Shown here piece after piece: positions 1 through 7,336 of a stretch of DNA of 14,432 bases. This DNA is from JAGNZR01 sp051652785 (GTDB lineage: Bacteria; Fusobacteriota; Fusobacteriia; Fusobacteriales; Fusobacteriaceae). Each line of letters starts with the position of its first letter. The first letter of the stretch is position 1. Below the pieces are notes generated by a model. It saw nothing but the letters and a program-made list of their open reading frames with translations, was not told the DNA's origin and did not search any database. The stretch lies in assembly GCA_051652785.1 (NCBI GenBank), contig JBOFUX010000072.1, positions 1 to 14,432 on the forward strand, written 5' to 3'. The position numbers and the translations under genes were made by a program.

Positions 1-25
1 AATAAAAATTATAGAAAAAAATATT

Positions 26-74
26 AAAAAAAATTAATTATGGAAAATAAAGAAAAAATATTTTTCATAATTAA
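26..74 (-). terminator. Intrinsic terminator downstream of cca
   Basis: On the minus strand, shortly after the cca stop, a perfect 9-bp inverted repeat (66-74 with 34-42) continues inward through one mismatch (43/65) into six more A-T pairs (44-49 with 59-64). The loop is about 9 nt. The hairpin is followed in the minus direction by eight Ts (complement of 26-33). Stem plus T-tract on the correct strand fits an intrinsic terminator for cca. The stem is almost all A-T, so strength cannot be judged by eye. Confidence 0.6.
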
Positions 75-98
75 AATTATAAGACTTTATGTTTGAAA

Positions 99-1349
99 CT
101 AATTTTTTTTACAAATTTCTAATAACTTTTCTTTGGTATTTAAATTAGGATTTTCAAAAACTAAGTTTAATAAAAATTCTAATTTTTTTCCAATTTCTTT
201 TCTATCAATTCCAAATTTTATTAAATCAAAGCCATTAATTTCTAAATCTTTTAATTCAATAGGTTCTTTATTTTTTAAAATTTCAATATAATTTTTTTCA
301 AAATTAACTAAAGTTGAAAAATTTTCTTTCCCCACTTTAATATTTGCTTTTAGTAAATCTATATAATTTTTAACGTTTTCATGTCCTATATTTTTTATTA
401 CTTTTTTAACTGAAAGATGAGAATTCAATTCAATTCCAACATGATAATTGTCAATTAATTTACTAATTATATAAATTGATTTTTTAGAATATTTTAATTT
501 ATTTAAAAAAACTCTTCCAGAATCTATATCAATATTTTGAAGTAAACAGGCTAATCTCAAATGTTTTTTATTTTCAACTGATTTAACTAAAGTGATAATC
601 TCTGAATATTCACTTAATCCTAAAGAATTTTTTTTATTTAAATTTATTAATTCATTTATTTTAAAGCTTAAATATTTCCATAATTTTAATTTTTTAAAAA
701 GTTCAAGGGCTACTTCCACTGAATCTGAGACTAAAATTTTATCAAATTCCTCTTTTACTCTTTCCATTGAAATATTTTCAATAATATCTAAATTTTCATT
801 TGAAAGTTCTAATAAATATTTTGGATTAAGATTTTTAGTACATACAAATCTAATTCCTCTAAACAATCGTAAAGGATCTTCTTTTATTCTTGTCATAGGA
901 TCTCCCATAAAACGGAGTATTCTATTCTCTATATCGTGTTGACACCATTGATTTCCATAAATTAATTTATTTCCATCATAGGCGATAGAATTAATAGTAA
1001 AATCTCTTCTTTGAAGATCTAAAATTAAATTTGATGTAAATTTAATTTTTTGTTTTTTTCTGTTAGAAGGAGTCCCTAGATCAATCCTAAATTTAGCAAT
1101 ATCATATTTTCTTTCTCCAAATTTTATATTAATAATTCCAAAATGTTTTCCTATTTCTGTAGGAGAATAATCTTTAAAAATCACCTTTAATTTATCATAA
1201 GAAATATTAGTTGCAAAATCATAATCTTTTGGTACGAGTTTAAATAGAAAGTCTCTAACTGCACCTCCCACAAGAACTCCTTTTCCATTTTTATTTAATA
1301 ACTCAAGAATTACTTTTATATCATTATTTAATTTATCATATTCAATCAT
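99..1349 (-). CDS. cca: CCA tRNA nucleotidyltransferase / poly(A) polymerase family protein
   Basis: A class II nucleotidyltransferase that most likely adds or repairs the 3'-CCA end of tRNAs in the cytoplasm, using CTP and ATP. The N-terminal head has GGAVRD at residues 28-33, the metal-binding DYD at 42-44, a third acidic residue at Asp83, and the template-like motifs RRDFTIN (114-120) and EDPLRLFR (157-164). The C-terminal tail has the conserved NG-DLI-GI...EIG pattern near 372-387. At 416 residues it is normal length. The segment around residues 265-274 sits where many relatives carry an HD phosphohydrolase motif, but reads LLQNID, so phosphatase activity is unlikely. AGGAG lies about 7 nt before the ATG. 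It is divergent from crr. A pure poly(A) polymerase cannot be excluded from sequence alone, but no second family member is visible here. Confidence 0.93.
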   Translation of the reverse strand: MIEYDKLNNDIKVILELLNKNGKGVLVGGAVRDFLFKLVPKDYDFATNISYDKLKVIFKDYSPTEIGKHFGIINIKFGERKYDIAKFRIDLGTPSNRKKQKIKFTSNLILDLQRRDFTINSIAYDGNKLIYGNQWCQHDIENRILRFMGDPMTRIKEDPLRLFRGIRFVCTKNLNPKYLLELSNENLDIIENISMERVKEEFDKILVSDSVEVALELFKKLKLWKYLSFKINELINLNKKNSLGLSEYSEIITLVKSVENKKHLRLACLLQNIDIDSGRVFLNKLKYSKKSIYIISKLIDNYHVGIELNSHLSVKKVIKNIGHENVKNYIDLLKANIKVGKENFSTLVNFEKNYIEILKNKEPIELKDLEINGFDLIKFGIDRKEIGKKLEFLLNLVFENPNLNTKEKLLEICKKN

Positions 1350-1423
1350 TTATACTCCTGTGTTGTTATCTTACTTAATTATTTCTAAATATTAAAATTA
1401 TATTTTATTTCTTACTTGAATTT

Positions 1424-1452
1424 ATTATACATTCTTGTTTTAATTAATGCAA
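1424..1452 (-). promoter_or_regulatory. Predicted sigma70-type promoter for cca
   Basis: The minus strand carries TTGCAT (1447-1452), a 17-nt spacer and a perfect TATAAT (1424-1429). The predicted transcript starts roughly 65-70 nt upstream of the cca ATG. The -35 box is only a partial match. Spacing and the -10 box are ideal. Confidence 0.55.
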
Positions 1453-1468
1453 ATTAATAAAATTTGAT

Positions 1469-1496
1469 TTGAGTTTTATTTTTTTAGTGGTACTAT
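1469..1496 (+). promoter_or_regulatory. Candidate extended -10 promoter reading toward crr
   Basis: TTGAGT (1469-1474), a 16-nt spacer and TACTAT (1491-1496) preceded by TGG (1488-1490) resemble an extended -10 promoter. Predicted start is near 1503, which would give a leader of about 200 nt before crr. The region is so A/T-rich that -10-like strings are common, so this is tentative. I saw no convincing promoter closer to crr; a weak TTAAAA/TATACA pair near 1639-1667 is the alternative. Confidence 0.35.
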
Positions 1497-1504
1497 ATAT
1501 AAGT

Positions 1505-1540
1505 AAAAATAAAAAATTAAATATATAATTTTTTATTTTT
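1505..1540. repeat. 15-bp perfect A/T-only inverted repeat in the cca-crr intergenic region
   Basis: Positions 1505-1519 are exactly complementary to 1526-1540 with a 6-nt loop, and T continues to 1543. No G or C occurs in the arms. It lies right after the predicted plus-strand start, so it could be the 5' hairpin of the leader RNA, or simply a product of base composition. Confidence 0.45.
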
Positions 1541-1551
1541 TTTCAGATGGT

Positions 1552-1590
1552 GCATTGATTTTATTATATAAATCATTGCTTTTTTATTTT
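1552..1590 (+). terminator. Terminator-like hairpin in the crr leader
   Basis: A 10-nt arm (1552-1561) pairs with 1570-1579 with one U-U mismatch, closed at its base by G-C and C-G pairs with an 8-nt loop. Six Ts, one A and four Ts follow (1580-1590). The T-tract lies on the plus strand, where no complete gene ends. It would therefore terminate a short leader or small RNA starting near 1503, or act as an attenuator for crr. The remaining intergenic sequence up to 1698 shows A/T runs and no open reading frame of note. Confidence 0.5.
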
Positions 1591-1709
1591 ATCTATATAT
1601 ATTTTTTTTTTAATAAAATAAAAAGCTTGATTTATACGTTAAAATATGAAAAAATAGTATATATACAATATATTTTTTGGGTATATTAAAGATTTTATAG
1701 GAGGACAAA

Positions 1710-2204
1710 ATGGGATTATTTGATTTTTTAAAGAAAAAAGAAGAGGTTTGGTTTAATATTTATTCACCATTAAATGGAAAAGTTATACCCCTTTCAGAGG
1801 TACCAGATGAAGCTTTTGCACAAAAGATGATAGGAGACGGATGTGCAATAGAGCCATCTACTGGTTCAGTTTTTGCTCCTGTAGATGGAGACATAGACAT
1901 TTTTGAAACTAACCATGCTGTTAGTTTTGAAGTTTCAAATGGGCTAGAAATGATTGTTCATTTTGGAATTAATACTGTTCAGCTTAAAAGTGAAGGTTTT
2001 ACTAGAATTGCTACATCAGGTACAAATGTTAAGGTTGGAGATGAACTTGTTAAATATGATTTAGATTTTTTGAAAAAAAATGCATTATCAGTAAAAACAC
2101 CTATTATCATCAACAATATGGATCTTGTTGATAAAATTGAAATTGTTGCCTCTGGAGATATTAAAGCTGGAGAACTTCTAATGAGAGTTAAACTTATTAA
2201 ATAA
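1710..2204 (+). CDS. crr: PTS system glucose-specific IIA component (EIIA-Glc)
   Basis: A soluble phosphocarrier of the sugar phosphotransferase system. It accepts phosphate from HPr and passes it to membrane IIB/IIC permeases. The sequence opens MGLFDFLKK, like the amphipathic N-terminus of enterobacterial Crr. It carries the two active-site histidines: His69 in NHAVSFE and the phosphorylated His84 in IVHFGINTV, followed by QLKSEGF and a VKVGD segment. At 164 residues it is a complete free-standing IIA domain, not a fragment of a IICBA fusion. AGGAGG (1699-1704) sits 5 nt before the ATG. It is followed by a strong hairpin and then fumarase genes, so it may be a separate transcript from them. 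It could supply the IIA function for permeases that lack this domain, such as a NagE-like one (inference). Confidence 0.95.
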   Translation: MGLFDFLKKKEEVWFNIYSPLNGKVIPLSEVPDEAFAQKMIGDGCAIEPSTGSVFAPVDGDIDIFETNHAVSFEVSNGLEMIVHFGINTVQLKSEGFTRIATSGTNVKVGDELVKYDLDFLKKNALSVKTPIIINNMDLVDKIEIVASGDIKAGELLMRVKLIK

Positions 2205-2219
2205 TCAAATATTTTAAAA

Positions 2220-2262
2220 AAAACTAAACTGTTTAATTTTAATTATTAAACAGTTTAGTTTT
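2220..2262 (+). terminator. 18-bp perfect hairpin after crr
   Basis: Arms 2220-2237 and 2245-2262 are perfectly complementary with a 7-nt loop. An A-run precedes the stem and the right arm ends in four Ts, followed by AATTATAA. It looks like a terminator for crr, possibly working in both directions. The T-tract is largely inside the stem, so readthrough into the fumarase genes is plausible. It ends only 10 nt before the fumarase ribosome binding site. Confidence 0.7.
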
Positions 2263-2272
2263 AATTATAAAT

Positions 2273-2277
2273 GGAGG
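2273..2277 (+). promoter_or_regulatory. Ribosome binding site that decides the fumarase alpha start
   Basis: GGAGG lies 5 nt before the ATG at 2283. An upstream in-frame ATG at 2271 overlaps this GGAGG and has no Shine-Dalgarno sequence of its own. The start at 2283 is therefore preferred. Confidence 0.8.
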
Positions 2278-2282
2278 TTTAT

Positions 2283-3125
2283 ATGAGAGCAATTTCCATG
2301 CAAAAGATTACTCAAGAAGTAGAAAGACTATGTATTGAAGCTAATTATCATATAGAGTCAAATGTACTTAATATAATTAAAGAGTTTCAAAAATCTGAAA
2401 AATCCTCTATTGCAAAAAATGTTTTAGAGCAAATAGTGAAAAATGATGAAATAGCAAGTACTGAATTTCTTCCTATGTGTCAGGACACAGGGTTAGTTGT
2501 AATTTTTTTAGAAGTAGGAACAGAAGTGAAACTCACTGGTGATATATATGAAGCTATTCAAGAAGGTGTCAAAAGAGGTTATGAAAAAGGATATCTAAGA
2601 AAATCTATTGTAAGACACCCCTTTGATAGAGTAAATACTAAAGACAATACCCCAGCAGTAATCCATACGAAATTAATTTCAGGCTCTGATAAAATAAAAA
2701 TTGTTGTGGCTCCTAAAGGAGGAGGCTCTGAAAACATGAGTGTAGTAAAGATGATGAAACCTTCTGATGGAATTGAAGGAGTTAAAAAATTTGTTATTGA
2801 GACTATAACAAATGCTGGTGGAAATCCTTGTCCTCCAATTGTAGTTGGAATTGGAATAGGAGGAAGTTTTGAAAAAGCTGCTCTTATTGCCAAAGAAGCT
2901 CTTATGAGAGAAATTGATGATGAAAGTTCAAATTTTATTAATGCTCAACTGGAAAGAGAGCTTTTGATACTGATAAACAAAACTGGGATAGGTCCTTTAG
3001 GTTTAGGAGGTAGAACTACAGCTTTAGCAGTAAAAGTTGAAACATATCCTTGTCATATTGCTTCATTACCTGTCGCTATCAATCTAAATTGTCATGCCAT
3101 ACGTCATAAGGAGGTTATATTATAA
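2283..3125 (+). CDS. Fumarate hydratase class I, alpha subunit (Fe-S)
   Basis: The cluster-binding subunit of a two-subunit class I fumarase, which reversibly hydrates fumarate to (S)-malate. From the ATG at 2283 it has 280 residues. The three cysteine motifs expected for the catalytic [4Fe-4S] cluster are present: PMCQDTG (Cys66), NPCPP (Cys183) and YPCHIA (Cys257). The conserved KGGGSEN is at 145-151 and GIGPLGLGGR at 235-244. Such enzymes are oxygen-sensitive, fitting an anaerobe. The stop codon overlaps the beta subunit start by one base, pointing to coupled translation in equal amounts. L(+)-tartrate dehydratase uses the same fold and motifs; fumarase is preferred because a malic enzyme follows directly. 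Symbols for split subunits vary, so none is given. Confidence 0.92.
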   Translation: MRAISMQKITQEVERLCIEANYHIESNVLNIIKEFQKSEKSSIAKNVLEQIVKNDEIASTEFLPMCQDTGLVVIFLEVGTEVKLTGDIYEAIQEGVKRGYEKGYLRKSIVRHPFDRVNTKDNTPAVIHTKLISGSDKIKIVVAPKGGGSENMSVVKMMKPSDGIEGVKKFVIETITNAGGNPCPPIVVGIGIGGSFEKAALIAKEALMREIDDESSNFINAQLERELLILINKTGIGPLGLGGRTTALAVKVETYPCHIASLPVAINLNCHAIRHKEVIL

Positions 3126-3679
3126 TGAATATAAAAATTTCTTCCCCTTTAACCAGTGAAACTATTTCAAAATTAAAAACTGGAGATAGTGTACTAATTA
3201 CTGGAACTATTTATACTGCACGTGATGCAGCTCATGCTAGATTGGTTAAACTTATAGAAAAAGGAGAAAAACTTCCTTTTGATTTAGAAGGTCAAATCAT
3301 TTATTATGTAGGACCAACTCCTGAAAAACCTGGACAAATAATAGGAAGTGCAGGACCTACTACGAGCTATCGAATGGATGCTTATACTCCCTCTCTTTTA
3401 GATAAGGGACTAAAGGGAATGATAGGAAAAGGGAAAAGAGACTTTGAAGTAAAAAAATCCTTGTTAAAAAATAAATCTATTTATTTTGCTGCTATTGGTG
3501 GAACTGCTGCTCTTATTGCTAAAACTATAAAAGCTTCTGAAATTATAGCCTATGAAGATTTAGGTGCTGAAGCTATTCGTAAACTTTATGTTGAAGATTT
3601 TCCTGCTATAGTTATCAATGATATTTATGGAAATGATTTATATTGTGAGGGACAAAAAAAGTGGCATATAGAAGATTAA
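3125..3679 (+). CDS. Fumarate hydratase class I, beta subunit
   Basis: The second subunit of the class I fumarase, corresponding to the C-terminal domain of single-chain class I enzymes. At 184 residues it is full length for a split beta chain. Recognisable family segments are TGTIYTARDAAHARL (26-40), GPTPEKPGQIIGSAGPTTS (63-81) followed by YRMD, GMIGKG (98-103), IGGTAAL (124-130), YEDLGAEAI (143-151) and the terminal VEDFPAIVIND stretch. AAGGAGG (3108-3114) within the end of the alpha gene serves as its ribosome binding site, and the ATG shares a base with the alpha stop. It ends 24 nt before the malic enzyme start. Tartrate dehydratase beta is the alternative, less likely from context. Confidence 0.92.
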   Translation: MNIKISSPLTSETISKLKTGDSVLITGTIYTARDAAHARLVKLIEKGEKLPFDLEGQIIYYVGPTPEKPGQIIGSAGPTTSYRMDAYTPSLLDKGLKGMIGKGKRDFEVKKSLLKNKSIYFAAIGGTAALIAKTIKASEIIAYEDLGAEAIRKLYVEDFPAIVINDIYGNDLYCEGQKKWHIED

Positions 3680-3703
3680 TCAATATTTATAATAGGAGAA
3701 ATT

Positions 3704-4882
3704 ATGAGCAATTTATATGAAAAATCATTAAAACTACATGAAAAATTTTTAGGAAAAATAGAGATTATATCTAAAGTACCAGTTACCAATAGAGAAGAAT
3801 TAAGTTTAGCATATTCTCCTGGAGTAGCAGAACCGTGCAATAAAATTGCAGCTAATAAAAATGATGTATATAAATATACAGCTAAAGGGAATATGGTAGC
3901 TGTTATAACTGATGGTACAGCAGTTTTAGGGCTTGGTGATATTGGACCAGAAGCTGCATTACCTGTTATGGAAGGGAAGTGTATATTATTTAAAGCTTTT
4001 GCTGGGATAGATGCTTTTCCTATTTGTTTAGATACTAAAGATACTGAAGAAATTATAAAAACAATAAAATTAATCGCACCAGGTTTTGGAGGAATTAACT
4101 TAGAAGATATTTCTGCTCCTAGATGTATTGAAATTGAAACTAGACTAAAAAAAGAACTGGATATTCCTGTTTTTCATGATGATCAGCATGGAACTGCTAT
4201 TGTTACTGTTGCAGGTATAATTAATGCATATAAATTTTTAAAAAAGGACTTAAAAAAAGCTAAAGTTGTTATAAATGGAGCTGGAGCTGCTGGTAGTTCA
4301 GTTTCTAAGTTAATTAGAGACTTAGGCGTTAAAGAAATAGTTATTCTTGATAAAAATGGAATTTTAAGAAAAGATTTAAATCATCTTTATAATTTTTCTC
4401 AAAAAGAACTTTCAGAATTTTCGAATCCTAAAAATCTTTTTGGAGATTTGAGTGTTGCAATTAAAAATGCAGATATTTTCATAGGTGTCTCTATTCCAAA
4501 TTGTTTAACAATAGATATGGTTAAAAATATGAATAAAGATGCGATTGTTTTTGCTATGGCAAATCCTAATCCTGAAATAACACCAGAAGATGCAAAAATT
4601 GGTGGTGCTAGAATAATAGGAACAGGACGTTCAGATTATCCAAATCAAGTTAATAATGTTTTAGCTTTTCCAGGTTTGTTTAAAGGGGCTCTTAGAGCAA
4701 AATCTAAAAAAATAACAGAAGAAATGAAAATGGCAGCTGCACTGGCTATTGCTAATTTAATAAAAGAAGAAGATTTAAGTGAAGACTATATAATTCCTGA
4801 CGCTTTTGACCCCCGTGTCGCTGAGGCTGTGGCTAATGAAGTAGAAAGAATTGCAAAAGAATTGCAAATATGTAGAGATTAA
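3704..4882 (+). CDS. NAD(P)-dependent malic enzyme, short bacterial form
   Basis: Oxidative decarboxylation of malate to pyruvate and CO2 with reduction of NAD(P)+. At 392 residues it is the short form without a phosphotransacetylase tail. N-terminal malic domain: AYSPGV with catalytic Tyr37, FKAFAGID with Lys97, metal ligands Glu134-Asp135 in INLEDI and Asp159-Asp160 in HDDQHGT. Rossmann domain: GAGAAG (192-197) with an acidic Asp216 after the second strand, which fits NAD+ but does not settle the cofactor. The C-terminal conserved AMANPNPEI is at 284-292 and NQVNNVLAFPG at 314-324. AGGAGA precedes the ATG. Directly downstream of fumarase, it completes a fumarate-malate-pyruvate step. The reverse carboxylating direction is possible. 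Confidence 0.95.
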   Translation: MSNLYEKSLKLHEKFLGKIEIISKVPVTNREELSLAYSPGVAEPCNKIAANKNDVYKYTAKGNMVAVITDGTAVLGLGDIGPEAALPVMEGKCILFKAFAGIDAFPICLDTKDTEEIIKTIKLIAPGFGGINLEDISAPRCIEIETRLKKELDIPVFHDDQHGTAIVTVAGIINAYKFLKKDLKKAKVVINGAGAAGSSVSKLIRDLGVKEIVILDKNGILRKDLNHLYNFSQKELSEFSNPKNLFGDLSVAIKNADIFIGVSIPNCLTIDMVKNMNKDAIVFAMANPNPEITPEDAKIGGARIIGTGRSDYPNQVNNVLAFPGLFKGALRAKSKKITEEMKMAAALAIANLIKEEDLSEDYIIPDAFDPRVAEAVANEVERIAKELQICRD

Positions 4883-4908
4883 TAAAAATAGATAAAGGAG
4901 ATAAAAAG

Positions 4909-5883
4909 ATGAATAATATTATTTATGATTTAATTATTATCGGTGCTGGTCCTGCAGGTTTAGGTGCTGGGCTTTATGCTGGAAGAGCAAAACTTAATAC
5001 TCTTATTATAGAAAGAGGAGTTGGTGGGGGGCAAATTGCAATAACAAATGAAGTAGCCAATTATCCAGGTTCTCTTTTAGAAGAAGGAACTTTTGAAGTT
5101 TCCGGTCCTAATTTAGTAAAAAGAATGATGGAACAAGTTGAACATTTTGGAGCTAAAAAAATAATGAAAACAGTTAAAGATGTTGATTTTTCGGAAAAAA
5201 TAAAAAAAATTATTACTATGGACGGGACAATATTTCAATCAAAAGCAGTTATTTTGGCAACAGGAGCTCTTCCTAAAAAATTAGGTTGTAAAGGTGAAGC
5301 TGAATTTTCTGGAAAAGGTGTTTCTTATTGTGCAACTTGTGATGCTGATTTCTTTACTGACTTAGAAGTTTTCTGTGTTGGTGGGGGATATACTTCTCTT
5401 GAAGAGGCAATCTACCTTACTAAATTTGCTAAAAAAGTTACACTTATAGTAAGAAAACCTTATTTTGCATCTGCACAATCTATACAGGAGAAAGTTTTAG
5501 CTAATCCTAAAATATCAGTTATGTTTAATACTGAAATTGATGAAATATCAGGTGATGGAATGGTTGAAAGAATTTCTTTAAGAAATAATATAACTGGTGA
5601 AACAATTGTTCATGAAGCTGATGAAGAAGATGGAACTTTTGGTGTATTTATGTTTGTTGGATATAGTCCTAATACTAATTTATTTAAAGGACACGTTGAA
5701 ATGAATGAGTGGAATTATATTCTTACAAATGAGAATATGGGCACTAATATCTCTGGAGTATTTGCTGCTGGAGATTTAAGACCTAAATTATTAAGACAAG
5801 TTATTACTGCCACTGCAGATGGTGCTATAGCTGCTACTGCTGCTGAAAAATATATAAATGAAGCTTTTCATGAAGAAAAATAA
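4909..5883 (+). CDS. Thioredoxin reductase-like flavoprotein, NADPH motifs degenerate (possibly ferredoxin-linked)
   Basis: A two-domain FAD disulfide oxidoreductase of 324 residues. FAD site: GAGPAG (12-17), ATGA (117-120) and the C-terminal GVFAAGDLR (283-291). The redox pair is CATC (Cys141, Cys144), as in thioredoxin reductases. The pyridine-nucleotide domain is unusual: the loop reads GGGYTS (158-163) where GGGDSA-like sequence is usual, and VRKPYFASA (181-189) replaces the HRRxxxRA motif that grips the NADPH 2'-phosphate. The same losses characterise the ferredoxin-linked flavin thioredoxin reductases (FFTR) described from clostridia, so ferredoxin may be the electron donor (inference). 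AAGGAGAT precedes the ATG. It is the last gene of the fumarase-malic enzyme run. Conventional annotation would be trxB. No thioredoxin gene is adjacent. Confidence 0.85.
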   Translation: MNNIIYDLIIIGAGPAGLGAGLYAGRAKLNTLIIERGVGGGQIAITNEVANYPGSLLEEGTFEVSGPNLVKRMMEQVEHFGAKKIMKTVKDVDFSEKIKKIITMDGTIFQSKAVILATGALPKKLGCKGEAEFSGKGVSYCATCDADFFTDLEVFCVGGGYTSLEEAIYLTKFAKKVTLIVRKPYFASAQSIQEKVLANPKISVMFNTEIDEISGDGMVERISLRNNITGETIVHEADEEDGTFGVFMFVGYSPNTNLFKGHVEMNEWNYILTNENMGTNISGVFAAGDLRPKLLRQVITATADGAIAATAAEKYINEAFHEEK

Positions 5884-5894
5884 CATCACTAATT

Positions 5895-5930
5895 AAAAAT
5901 TACCACTCTATATTAGAAGTGGTAGTTTTT
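5895..5930. terminator. Bidirectional terminator between convergent genes
   Basis: Arms 5895-5907 and 5918-5930 form a 13-bp stem with one G-U pair. It has an A-run on the left and a T-run on the right, so each strand gets a U-tract. It lies between the flavoprotein stop (5883) and the end of the convergent aminotransferase (5950), and can serve both. Confidence 0.8.
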
Positions 5931-5949
5931 ATTCTTTATTAACATAGGA

Positions 5950-7185
5950 TTAACTTCTCTTTAAAATTTCTTTTAATTTATAAGCTAATCCTTTTATTTT
6001 ATTTTTTGGAATACTACAAATTGCAATTCTAATCCCTTCTTCCATAACTAATGCAAAAATATTTTTTTCTTCAAGACTTAAAGTCACTTCAGAAATTATT
6101 TTTTTATCAAAGGGTACTGTTATAAAAAAACCATTTTTATAAGGTAATATTTTTAGTCCAATTTTTTTAGATTCATTTATAAAAATTTCGCTTCTTTCTT
6201 TTAAAAGATCTATACTTTTAGAAATTTCAAATTTTAGTTCTAAATATTTTTTTTCATCTAAAACAATATTACTCAGCATCTCCATTCCTGCCCTAGATAC
6301 ATTAGACCAAATACCACGACATGTGTAGGCACTTGCTACAGAAAATTCTTCAATTCTTTTAATAGAGCTACTCATAGCTAATTGAGCACCAACTCTTAAT
6401 CCATAACTACAAAAAGATTTAGACATACTAAAAGCAATTATTATTAGTAAATTTTCTGGTATATCTACAAAGATATTTTTAAATTCTACTGGTTTATCAT
6501 CAAAATCTCTATAGGCAATATCATTTAACAATATTATATTCGTTTTTTCACAAGCATTTTTTAGTATAAGCATAATTTTTTTCCACTCATCTTCTGTTAA
6601 ACTATAACCAGTTGGGTTATGGCAGGGATCGTTTATAACAATAACTAAATTTTTTTGAGTTTTAGAAAGTTCAAAAACTTTTTTTTCAAAACAAGACATA
6701 TTAAAATTATTGTCTTCATCAAAAAGAGAATAACATTCATAACCTCCACCAGCTTCTCCAACAATTAGTTTATATGAAGCCCACATATAATCAGGGAGTA
6801 ATATCTTATCTCTATAATTCATATAATTTTTAATAGTATTGTATATTGCACCTGTACCACCTGGTGTTGATATAACATCTGTATAGATATTGTGAAAATT
6901 TGATTCAATATTTTTTCCTAAAACAATTTTTCTTACTGAATTTTTAAAATTTTCATCTCCTGTGATACTTGAAGCATAACCATATAAATCTTGAGAGGAT
7001 AATTTTCTATATTCCTTATCAACAACATTAAAAGTATAAATTTCTTCTAATTCATTATAAAGTATTCCTAGAGTAGTATTTACTACATTTTCTTTTCCAT
7101 ATTTTAACACTGCTAATCTTGCTTTTTTAGCAGCAATAAATGTCTTGTCTGATATTTTTTTATTTATAGAATTTTTAGCTAACAT
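5950..7185 (-). CDS. Class I/II (fold type I) PLP-dependent aminotransferase
   Basis: A pyridoxal-phosphate aminotransferase of 411 residues, cytoplasmic, transferring an amino group between an amino acid and a 2-oxo acid. Visible signatures are NDPCHNPTG (185-193), NDIAY (221-225, with the PLP-ring Asp222 and Tyr225), SMSKSF with the Schiff-base Lys256, YGLRVG (Arg264, phosphate contact) and a late GIRIAI (Arg386) for the substrate carboxylate. The CHNPTG and YGxRVG spelling resembles aspartate/aromatic (AspC/TyrB-like) enzymes, so aspartate, tyrosine or phenylalanine are candidate substrates, but specificity cannot be fixed by eye. A GAGGGGG run 8 nt before the ATG serves as Shine-Dalgarno. 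It is monocistronic, with its own promoter and terminator. It converges on the fumarase-malic enzyme operon, to which an oxaloacetate link would be pure inference. Confidence 0.88.
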   Translation of the reverse strand: MLAKNSINKKISDKTFIAAKKARLAVLKYGKENVVNTTLGILYNELEEIYTFNVVDKEYRKLSSQDLYGYASSITGDENFKNSVRKIVLGKNIESNFHNIYTDVISTPGGTGAIYNTIKNYMNYRDKILLPDYMWASYKLIVGEAGGGYECYSLFDEDNNFNMSCFEKKVFELSKTQKNLVIVINDPCHNPTGYSLTEDEWKKIMLILKNACEKTNIILLNDIAYRDFDDKPVEFKNIFVDIPENLLIIIAFSMSKSFCSYGLRVGAQLAMSSSIKRIEEFSVASAYTCRGIWSNVSRAGMEMLSNIVLDEKKYLELKFEISKSIDLLKERSEIFINESKKIGLKILPYKNGFFITVPFDKKIISEVTLSLEEKNIFALVMEEGIRIAICSIPKNKIKGLAYKLKEILKRS

Positions 7186-7217
7186 ATAGCATCCCCCTCA
7201 TATATTTTATTTATATT

Positions 7218-7246
7218 ATTATATATTATATTATAATAATAATCAA
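7218..7246 (-). promoter_or_regulatory. Predicted sigma70-type promoter for the aminotransferase
   Basis: On the minus strand TTGATT (7241-7246) is separated by exactly 17 nt from a perfect TATAAT (7218-7223). Predicted start is near 7211, giving a leader of about 25 nt before the ATG. Other TATAAT-like strings overlap here, but only this one has correct spacing. Confidence 0.65.
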
Positions 7247-7248
7247 GA

Positions 7249-7301
7249 AAAATAAAAATATATTTTCTTTTAAGAATAAAAAGAAAATATATTTTTATTT
7301 T
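7249..7301. repeat. 23-bp perfect inverted repeat upstream of the aminotransferase promoter
   Basis: Arms 7249-7271 and 7279-7301 match perfectly with a 7-nt loop. Only one pair per arm is G-C. It lies directly upstream of the -35 box and downstream of the nag operon terminator. It may be a backup terminator protecting the aminotransferase promoter from readthrough, or a binding site. The minus-strand exit sequence has no clean T-tract after the stem. Confidence 0.6.
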
Positions 7302-7336
7302 AAGCTCGATAAAAAATTTAAAATTCATAAAAAAAC

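Noticed and set aside
40..96. Short plus-strand open frame of 18 codons
   Set aside because: It has no Shine-Dalgarno sequence and lies within the predicted cca terminator hairpin. Its composition is what random A/T-rich DNA would give.
2271..2282. Upstream in-frame ATG for fumarase alpha
   Set aside because: The ATG overlaps the GGAGG that serves the ATG at 2283 and has no ribosome binding site of its own.
2579..2893. Long antisense open frame within fumarase alpha, with similar ones antisense to cca, nagA and nagB
   Set aside because: They lie opposite well-supported genes, have no ribosome binding sites and resemble no protein family.
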